Shown here: piece by piece, positions 7,505 to 13,535 of the stretch
Layout of the letters: the number at the start of each line of letters is the position of its first letter
Numbering within the stretch: position 1 is the first letter of the stretch
Assembly: GCA_035765775.1 (NCBI GenBank)
Contig: DASTWV010000021.1
Location: 1-64,000 of the forward strand
DNA length: 64,000 nucleotides
Direction of reading: 5' to 3'
From: Actinomycetota bacterium
Lineage (GTDB): Bacteria > Actinomycetota > CADDZG01 > JAHWKV01 > JAOPZY01
Position numbers and translations under genes: made by a program
The notes under the pieces: generated by a model
The model's input: the letters and a program-made list of their open reading frames with translations, nothing else
Told to the model about the DNA's origin: nothing
Databases searched by the model: none

Positions 7505-8434
7505 CTACAGCTCCTCGGCGAAGTTGCCTTCGGCTTTGCCGAAGATGATGAAGCCGAGCCAGATCAGCACGAGGGAAACCACGAAAAGGATGCCGAGCTG
7601 GCGGAAGTACCAGCCCAGATGGAAGGTCACGAGAATGGGCTGGGTGCACTTGGTGCCCGGCGGGGCGGTGGCGGGGCAGCCGACCGGCTGGAGCGCATTG
7701 CGGTAGAAGGCCCGCTGAAAGGTGAGGATGGGGACGATCATTGGGTTCAACAACGCCCAGTTGAAGGAGATGTGGTGGGCGGCGAGCTTCGTGTAGACCT
7801 GTTGGATCGGGTACACCACCGGCGTCACCCAGAACCAGAACAGCAGGGCCAGTTCCATGAAATGCGTGAGATCCCGCAGGTACACCGTCAGCGAGGAGAG
7901 GATCAGGCTGAAGCCGACCAGCATCAGGCACTCGACGACGAATGCCGGCACCACCGCCAGCATGTAGGGGCTGAGGAAGTTGTAGCGGAAGATCACCAGC
8001 ACGCCCACCAGGACCAGCATCTGCAGGGCGAAGGTGAAGATGTTGGCCCCGATGAGCGCCAGCGGGAGGACCTCCCGGGGGAATGCCACCCGCTTCAACA
8101 GGGGAGCGCCGCCCACCACCGAGTTGGTGGCGCCGAACATCGAGTTCTGGAACAGGGTCCAGGGCACCAGGCCGGCCAGGAAGAAGAAGGTGAAGTGCGG
8201 GATGCCCGCCGGCACGATCTTGACGAAGACGATGTAGAAGATCACCAGGTACATCAGCGGGTTCAGCAATGACCACAGGAACCCGAGGGCCGACTCCTTG
8301 TACTTGATGCGCAGGTCGCGCTTGGTGAGGTTCAGGAGCAGGCCGCGGTAGACCCAGAGGCGGCGGAGACGTTCTCCGAGCTTCGGGGCGGTGGCCGTCG
8401 AGACGGCGACGTTTGTCTGTTCGATGGTACTCAC
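7505..8434 (-). CDS. wzm: Polysaccharide ABC exporter, permease subunit (Wzm)
   Basis: A 309-residue ABC-2 type permease with six predicted membrane helices. The family sequence LTKRDLRIKYKESALGFLWS precedes helix 1, and the central RDLTHFMELALLFWFWVTPVVYP segment is diagnostic of Wzm/TagG proteins. It forms the channel through which Wzt drives a lipid-linked polysaccharide across the plasma membrane. GTG 8434 is preferred over TTG 8446 because a TATCAT box lies at 8446-8451, leaving a leader of only a few nucleotides before the GTG. It is divergent from hypF, and wzm-wzt are followed by a GT-C enzyme and a methyltransferase. Confidence 0.94.
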   Translation of the reverse strand: MSTIEQTNVAVSTATAPKLGERLRRLWVYRGLLLNLTKRDLRIKYKESALGFLWSLLNPLMYLVIFYIVFVKIVPAGIPHFTFFFLAGLVPWTLFQNSMFGATNSVVGGAPLLKRVAFPREVLPLALIGANIFTFALQMLVLVGVLVIFRYNFLSPYMLAVVPAFVVECLMLVGFSLILSSLTVYLRDLTHFMELALLFWFWVTPVVYPIQQVYTKLAAHHISFNWALLNPMIVPILTFQRAFYRNALQPVGCPATAPPGTKCTQPILVTFHLGWYFRQLGILFVVSLVLIWLGFIIFGKAEGNFAEEL

Positions 8435-8445
8435 GAGATCGCCCA

Positions 8446-8451
8446 ATGATA
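8446..8451 (-). promoter_or_regulatory. -10 box of the wzm-wzt operon
   Basis: TATCAT on the minus strand ends 11 nt before GTG 8434, so the transcript would be nearly leaderless. No -35 element is obvious. Confidence 0.4.
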
Positions 8452-8502
8452 TCGGGCGGGGCCGGTTGCACCCCGGCGCCTCTCCGGGCGGGCGCGCCGC
8501 TC

Positions 8503-8508
8503 TACGCT
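8503..8508 (+). promoter_or_regulatory. -10 box of leaderless hypF transcript
   Basis: TACGCT ends 6 nt before the ATG at 8515, so transcription would start at or next to the start codon. No Shine-Dalgarno sequence is present, in agreement with a leaderless mRNA. Confidence 0.45.
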
Positions 8509-8514
8509 ACAGCC

Positions 8515-10866
8515 ATGGGTTCGTGTCGCTCGCGGCGGGTGCATGTCGAGGTGGCCGGCATCGTCCAGGGGGTGGGCTTCCGGCCCTTCGTCCACGCGCT
8601 CGCCACCGGGCTCGGCCTGGGCGGCTTCGTGCGCAACGACCCCGAGGGGGTGACCGTCGAGGTCGAGGGCCCCCCGGGTGCGGTGGCCGCGTTCCTCACC
8701 GCGCTGGGGGAGCGGCCGCCGCCGCTGGCCCGGATCGAGTCGGTGTCCCAGGCCGAGGTGGATCCGGTGGGCGACGGGTCCTTCGCCATCGTGGCCAGCG
8801 AGGCCGCCGGGCGGCACCTGGCCCTCGTCTCCCCCGACGTCGCCACCTGCCCCGAGTGCCTGGCCGAGATCCGGGACCCGTCTGCCCGGCGGCACGGCTA
8901 CGCCTTCACCAACTGCACCAACTGCGGGCCCCGCTTCACCATCACCCTCGACATCCCCTACGACCGGCCCAACACCACGATGGCCGCCTTCCCCATGTGC
9001 GGCCCGTGCCGGGCCGAGTACGAGGACCCGGCCGACCGGCGCTTCCATGCCCAGCCGGTGGCGTGCCCGGTGTGCGGGCCGGCGGTATCGATGGGCTCGC
9101 TCTCCGGGCAGGAGGCCATCAAGGCGTGCGCCGCCGCGCTGGGCGGCGGCTCCGTGGTCGCCCTGAAGGGCCTGGGCGGCTACCACCTGGCGTGCGACGC
9201 CACCAACGAGGAGGCGGTGCGCACCCTGCGCTCCCGCAAGGTGCGGGAGGAGAAGCCGTTCGCGCTCATGGTGGGGAACCTCGGCGTGGCCCGGGAGTTC
9301 TGCGAGGTGGGGGAGCACGAGGCGGGCCTGCTGGAGCACTACCGGCGCCCGATCGTGCTGCTCCGGCGGTCCCCTTCGCCCTCGGTCGGGATCGCCCCGT
9401 CGGTGGCCCCGGGCAACCGCTTCCTGGGGGTCATGCTGGCCTACACGCCGTTGCACCACCTGGTGCTGGACGCCTGCGCCTCGGTGGCGGGGCGGGCGGC
9501 GGTGCTGGTCATGACCAGCGGGAACCGCTCCGACGAGCCGATCGCCTACCGGGACGCCGACGCCCGAGAGCAGTTGGGGCCGATCGCCGACGTCATCGTG
9601 GCCCACAACCGGCCCATCCACATCCGCTGCGACGACTCGGTGACCCGCTCGTTCCGGGGGGCCGAGTACCTCCTGCGCCGGTCCCGGGGCTATGCCCCGG
9701 AGCCGCTGCTGGTCCCCGATGCGTCCGGGGAGCCCGCGTTCGGCGAGCCGGTGCTGGCGGTGGGTGCCGAGCTCAAGCACACGTTCTGCCTGGGCTCCGG
9801 CCGCCGGGCGTTCGTGTCCCACCACATCGGCGACCTGGAGAACTGGGAGACCATGGCCTCGTTCATCGAGGGTGTGGAGCACTACTGCCGCATCTTCCAG
9901 ATCGCCCCGTCGGTGGTGGCCTACGACCTGCACCCCGAGTACCTGTCGACCAAGTGGGCGATGGACCAGGTCTCGGGCGAGGGCGTGCCGGTACCCGGGG
10001 TGGACCTGGAGGGTTGCGACCTGGTGGGGGTGCAGCACCACCACGCCCACATCGCCTCGTGCCTGGTGGACAACGGGGTGGCCGGGCCGGTGATCGGCCT
10101 GGCCCTGGACGGCACCGGATGGGGCACCGACGGCACCCTGTGGGGCTGCGAGGTCCTGGTGGCCGACCTGGCGTCGTTCCGCCGGGCCGGGCACCTCCGG
10201 GTGCTCCCCCTGGCGGGTGGGGCGGCGGCGATCCGAGAGCCCTGGCGGATGGCGGCGGTCTACCTGCAGGCGGCCTTCGGCTCGTCGGCCCCGGACCTGG
10301 CGTTGCCGGTCGTCCAGGAGACCGGGAAGCGCTGGGGGCCGGTGCTCGAGGCGGCGGCCAAGGGGATCAACGCCCCCCCGACGTCATCGGCGGGGCGGCT
10401 CTTCGACACCGCCGCCGCAGTCGCCGGGCTGCGCAGCCGGGTGGTCTACGAGGGCCAGGCGGCCATCGAGCTGGAGCAGGCCGCCGACCCCTCGGAGCGC
10501 TCCGCCTACCCGTGCCCGGTGGCTGCCGGGCCGGACGGGGTCCTGGTGCTGGACGGCGTGGCGCTCATCGGGGCGCTGGCGGAGGAGGTGCTCGGGGGCG
10601 TCCCTCTGGAGACGGCAGCCGCCCGCTTCCACAACGGGCTGGCGGCGGCGCTCGTGGCCTCGTGCGAGGCGGTGGCGGGCTCCAGCGGGCTCTCGGTGGT
10701 GGCGCTGTCCGGCGGGACGTTCCAGAACCTGCTGCTGGCCGAGCGGGTGAGTGCGGGCCTGGAGGCGGCGGGCTTCACGGTCTACCGCCACCGGCGGGTG
10801 CCGGCCAACGACGGCGGCATCTCGCTCGGCCAGGCGGCGATCGCCGGGGCGCACCGCTCTCCATGA
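8515..10866 (+). CDS. hypF: Carbamoyltransferase HypF ([NiFe]-hydrogenase maturation)
   Basis: A full-length 783-residue HypF, which converts carbamoyl phosphate into the carbamoyl-adenylate used to make the CN ligands of the [NiFe] centre. Residues 5-90 are an acylphosphatase domain with GFRPFV (Arg23) and RNDPEG (Asn41). Two zinc fingers follow, with Cys112/115/134/137 and Cys162/165/184/187. A YrdC-like domain spans ~200-385 and a Kae1-like domain ~400-783, with HHHAH and VALSGGTFQN motifs. All parts are intact. No other hyp gene or hydrogenase gene is in the window, and both neighbours concern glycan synthesis, so its partners must be elsewhere. Confidence 0.96.
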   Translation: MGSCRSRRVHVEVAGIVQGVGFRPFVHALATGLGLGGFVRNDPEGVTVEVEGPPGAVAAFLTALGERPPPLARIESVSQAEVDPVGDGSFAIVASEAAGRHLALVSPDVATCPECLAEIRDPSARRHGYAFTNCTNCGPRFTITLDIPYDRPNTTMAAFPMCGPCRAEYEDPADRRFHAQPVACPVCGPAVSMGSLSGQEAIKACAAALGGGSVVALKGLGGYHLACDATNEEAVRTLRSRKVREEKPFALMVGNLGVAREFCEVGEHEAGLLEHYRRPIVLLRRSPSPSVGIAPSVAPGNRFLGVMLAYTPLHHLVLDACASVAGRAAVLVMTSGNRSDEPIAYRDADAREQLGPIADVIVAHNRPIHIRCDDSVTRSFRGAEYLLRRSRGYAPEPLLVPDASGEPAFGEPVLAVGAELKHTFCLGSGRRAFVSHHIGDLENWETMASFIEGVEHYCRIFQIAPSVVAYDLHPEYLSTKWAMDQVSGEGVPVPGVDLEGCDLVGVQHHHAHIASCLVDNGVAGPVIGLALDGTGWGTDGTLWGCEVLVADLASFRRAGHLRVLPLAGGAAAIREPWRMAAVYLQAAFGSSAPDLALPVVQETGKRWGPVLEAAAKGINAPPTSSAGRLFDTAAAVAGLRSRVVYEGQAAIELEQAADPSERSAYPCPVAAGPDGVLVLDGVALIGALAEEVLGGVPLETAAARFHNGLAAALVASCEAVAGSSGLSVVALSGGTFQNLLLAERVSAGLEAAGFTVYRHRRVPANDGGISLGQAAIAGAHRSP

Positions 10867-10867
10867 G

Positions 10868-10958
10868 CCCACATCATTCGGGGGACTTTTGTCCCACTGG
10901 CCGGGACAAATGTCCCCGACCTCAGCGGACCCGGAGCGCCCCCATCATCGCAGGTCAC
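10868..10958 (+). repeat. Dispersed two-hairpin intergenic repeat, copy 1
   Basis: An approximately 90-nt element: CACATCATTCGGGGGAC opens it, then two palindromes GGGACTTTTGTCCC and GGGACAAATGTCCC separated by 7 nt, then CCCGACCTCAGC and finally CATCATCGCAGG. The reverse complement of 21928-22015 matches it closely along its length. It begins right after the hypF stop and lies in a convergent intergenic region. Confidence 0.85.
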
Positions 10959-10982
10959 TTTGCCCGCTGCGGCCGGACAGGA

Positions 10983-10999
10983 CTGTAGGCGGCCTACAG
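10983..10999. terminator. Perfect inverted repeat, terminator candidate
   Basis: CTGTAGGC and GCCTACAG are perfectly complementary around a single G. The sequence lies just before the convergent methyltransferase stop at 11008. The minimal loop means the outer pairs may form a shorter hairpin or a cruciform. Confidence 0.45.
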
Positions 11000-11007
11000 C
11001 CGTCCCG

Positions 11008-11811
11008 TCACTTGACGCACAGGGCCAGCATGTTCGTCCCGTCCTTGACCTCGACGGAGCTGAAGCCGGCCGCCTGCACGATGCGCTCCACCTCGGGCGG
11101 CGTGTAGAAATGCGGGCGGGCGGAATTGTCGATGGCTTTGCGGCCCTTTTCGGCGCACTGGATGAAGGACTGCAGGTAGTCGTCCGACAAGATGTTGGGG
11201 AACATCAGCAGGGCCCGCCCCCCGGGCACCAGCATGCGGAGCACGTCGCGCATGAGCAGGAAGGCATCCTCCTTCTCCAGGTGCTGCAGGACCAGGATCG
11301 AGTAGACCAGATCCACCGACGCCGCCTGCACGCTCGGCACCCGGGTGTCCAGGCTCAGGGCGTAGCGCACGTTCTCCTGGTCCTTCAGGCGCTCCCGGGC
11401 CATGCTCAACATCCCCGACGATGCATCGACGACCCAGAGGGTGCGGCACAGCGGCGCCACGTACAGGGCGATGCGGCCCACCCCGCACCCCAGGTCCAGC
11501 ACGGTCAGGTCCGGGGTCAGCAGCGGCGCGATCAGCTCCGCGCAGTCCGCTTTCCCGGAGGATTCGAAGAACTCGGCGTCGGCCACGTCCAGGATCACCG
11601 AGCGCGCCGCGGCGAGGTCGCCCGGGAACCAATGGTCGCCGTATTTCAACTCGCTGCCGGCACCGGAATCACCGGGGGCGCAGTCTGTACCGGTGTCCCC
11701 GGCCCCGGCCAGCCGGCCGGCCAGGCGGGCGAGGCCGCGGGCCGCGGCCCGCGAGGCCTGGGCGGCCATCCGCCGCCCCGCCACCACTTCGTTCCGCTCC
11801 CGCCAGGCCAT
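11008..11811 (-). CDS. SAM-dependent class I methyltransferase
   Basis: A 267-residue enzyme. Motif I is TVLDLGCGVGRIALYVAP near residue 103, followed by VVDASSGML (acidic residue binding the ribose), VDLVYSILVLQHL (motif for beta4) and LVPGGRALLMFPN. This is an intact Methyltransf_11/25-type core. The 55-residue N-terminal part is Ala/Arg/Gly-rich with no recognisable domain. The gene follows the FkbM-type methyltransferase by 23 nt on the same strand, and a TAAGAT box in that gap may give it its own start of transcription. The substrate is unknown; the location in a glycan locus suggests sugar methylation. Confidence 0.87.
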   Translation of the reverse strand: MAWRERNEVVAGRRMAAQASRAAARGLARLAGRLAGAGDTGTDCAPGDSGAGSELKYGDHWFPGDLAAARSVILDVADAEFFESSGKADCAELIAPLLTPDLTVLDLGCGVGRIALYVAPLCRTLWVVDASSGMLSMARERLKDQENVRYALSLDTRVPSVQAASVDLVYSILVLQHLEKEDAFLLMRDVLRMLVPGGRALLMFPNILSDDYLQSFIQCAEKGRKAIDNSARPHFYTPPEVERIVQAAGFSSVEVKDGTNMLALCVK

Positions 11812-11820
11812 AGGAACGCA

Positions 11821-11826
11821 ATCTTA
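11821..11826 (-). promoter_or_regulatory. Possible -10 box before methyltransferase
   Basis: TAAGAT on the minus strand ends 9 nt before ATG 11811, inside the short gap after the upstream gene. This is the TANNNT short-leader pattern seen at other genes here. The evidence is weak by itself. Confidence 0.25.
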
Positions 11827-11834
11827 GGGAATCG

Positions 11835-13124
11835 CTACTGCGGCGCCACGACCTCCGCCGGGAGGGTGAAGCGCAGGGAGGGGTCCAGGTCGTCGAACCA
11901 GGAGAAGCCCTCCTGCAGCATCGTCAGGGCCAGGGTGTAGAAGCCCACCTCGGGCGGCGTGCGCACGATCACCCGCACGGTCGCCGAGGCGCCCGGGGCG
12001 AGCGGGGCGGGGAAGCGGGCCCGGTGGGCGAGGACCTCGACCGGGGCACCGGCCTCGTCCAACCACCGGTAGGACACGTGGACCGGGTGGTAGACGAAAT
12101 CGCTCGACAGCCAGTACGGCCCGGTGTTGTGCACCGTGGTGGCCACGTCGATATCCATGTCCGGGAGCCCCCAGACCGATGCCATCGGGGCCGAGAGCGA
12201 GAACGAGGGCTCCGCCACAAAGTTGTTCTCCGGGGGGGCTCCGCCGCTGAAGGCGGCCTCCAGCTGGGCAACCTGGCGGGCTCCCCGGGCCCACGCCTGC
12301 AGGCCCCCCGGGCGGGCGAGATGGCGGGCGGGGTGGCCCCGGGGGAGGCAGAGCAGGTCCACGAGGCCCTCCCGGCGCAGCAGCAGCTCGACGTGGCGCT
12401 CCGAGACCACCCGGGCGAGGTGGCCGCCCGCCGTGATGGCGTACACCGCCCGCTCTTGGGCGATCTCGCCGACGAGGTCCCGGAAGGAGGCCCCGCCGAC
12501 CCGGCGCAGGGACACGGGGTTGACCTCCACCAGCAGCGCCGGCTGGAAGACGGCCAGCGTGGTGCGGGCTCCCCGGAGCACGGCGAACTCCGCTCCCTCG
12601 GCGTCGATCATCACCAGGTCGATCCGGCGCACGCCCCGGGCGGCCACGTAGTCGTCCAGGCGCACCGCCTCGACCGGGTTGCCGACCTGCTGCGCCGATC
12701 CGTTGGTGCCGGGCGCAGGGGAGACGAAGGACGCCGAGAGCCGCTCCGGCACGGAGACGAAGGCGACCTCGCCGGCACGGTCGTAGACGGCCAGGGGCTC
12801 CGCCACCACATTGGCGGCCCGGTTGCGGGCGATGTTGGCCCGGAGGTAGGCATAGTTCTGCGGGTCGGGCTCGAAGGCGAACACCGTCCCACCGGGCACC
12901 AGGCGGCCCAGCACGAGGGCGAAGACGCCGATGTTGGCACCCACATCGACCACCACCGAGCGGGGGTCGAGGACCCGGCGCAGCGCGGCCATCACCTGCG
13001 GCTGGTAGGCGCCGCCCGAGCGCTGGATCTCGCCGATCACGCCCTGGTCGCTGGCCGGCCCGGTGAGGTGGTAGGGGACCAGGTCGTGGGGTGCGCTGAG
13101 GCGGACCTCGACGGTCTCGTTCAT
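11835..13124 (-). CDS. FkbM-family methyltransferase with C-terminal beta-sandwich
   Basis: A 429-residue protein. Residues ~40-230 are an FkbM-type SAM methyltransferase: VVVDVGANIGVFALVLG (motif I), VFAFEPDPQNYAYLRANI, VRLDDYVAARG and DLVMIDAEGAEFAVLRG match the family closely. Such enzymes O-methylate sugars and other small substrates. Residues ~310-429 form a separate immunoglobulin-like domain (HNTGPYWLSSDFVYHPVHVS, RFPAPLAPGASATV, GFYTLALTMLQEGFSWFDD), a type often attached to glycan-active enzymes and similar in character to sugar-binding Wzt C-terminal domains. The fusion suggests methylation of a bound polysaccharide end. ATG 13124 is the first start of the family region and is divergent from the next gene. 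Confidence 0.87.
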   Translation of the reverse strand: MNETVEVRLSAPHDLVPYHLTGPASDQGVIGEIQRSGGAYQPQVMAALRRVLDPRSVVVDVGANIGVFALVLGRLVPGGTVFAFEPDPQNYAYLRANIARNRAANVVAEPLAVYDRAGEVAFVSVPERLSASFVSPAPGTNGSAQQVGNPVEAVRLDDYVAARGVRRIDLVMIDAEGAEFAVLRGARTTLAVFQPALLVEVNPVSLRRVGGASFRDLVGEIAQERAVYAITAGGHLARVVSERHVELLLRREGLVDLLCLPRGHPARHLARPGGLQAWARGARQVAQLEAAFSGGAPPENNFVAEPSFSLSAPMASVWGLPDMDIDVATTVHNTGPYWLSSDFVYHPVHVSYRWLDEAGAPVEVLAHRARFPAPLAPGASATVRVIVRTPPEVGFYTLALTMLQEGFSWFDDLDPSLRFTLPAEVVAPQ

Positions 13125-13167
13125 GGGTGGGTGTGGCCGCGAGGGCGGGGGGGTCGGATGGCGTCCC

Positions 13168-13173
13168 TATAAT
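13168..13173 (+). promoter_or_regulatory. Consensus -10 box TATAAT
   Basis: A perfect TATAAT lies 32 nt before ATG 13206. No convincing -35 hexamer is present at the right distance. It probably drives the long glycosyltransferase operon that starts at 13206. Confidence 0.55.
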
Positions 13174-13205
13174 CGCGCACGCAGCTTGTCGAGGGAGGGC
13201 ACGCT

Positions 13206-13535
13206 ATGACCGCAAAACAGCGCCTGGCGACCGCCGCCCGGCCCGCCCGCACCGTCTTCCGCAAGGAGGTGGGTCTTGCGGTCAATGAAGCGGTCGGGGA
13301 GGCCCAGAGCACCGTCGCGTCGGAGCTGGCCGACCTCCGGCGCATCCTCTCCGACGACATGGACGCCGCCAACGAGACCACCGCAGTCTTCGGGCGGCTG
13401 CTGGCCCGGCTGGGCGACCGCCTGGACGCCATCGATGCCCGCCTCGCCACCATCGACGCCCGCCTGGACGCACGGGACGCACGGGACGCGCGGGATTCAG
13501 GGGACGCGCGCGGGCCATCCACCGCTGACCGCTGA
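13206..13535 (+). CDS. Small coiled-coil protein, first gene of GT operon
   Basis: A 109-residue protein with ATG 13206 and the ribosome binding site GAGGGAGGG 6-7 nt upstream. It is almost entirely helical. A heptad pattern runs through residues ~45-85 (LADLRRILSDDMDAANETTA, then LLARLGDRLDAIDARLATID), and the tail has short DAR/DARDS repeats. There is no membrane segment or signal peptide. The stop overlaps the start of the next glycosyltransferase, suggesting translational coupling and perhaps a physical partnership. I recognise no named family. It fits a set of small helical proteins encoded immediately before glycosyltransferases in this window (also 18395, 23526). Confidence 0.75.
   Translation: MTAKQRLATAARPARTVFRKEVGLAVNEAVGEAQSTVASELADLRRILSDDMDAANETTAVFGRLLARLGDRLDAIDARLATIDARLDARDARDARDSGDARGPSTADR

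Noticed and set aside
6263-8272. 669-codon plus-strand open frame opposite wzt-wzm
   Set aside because: Shadow frame: Val/Gly/Asp/His-rich mirror of the ABC transporter codons. The minus-strand genes have all family motifs.
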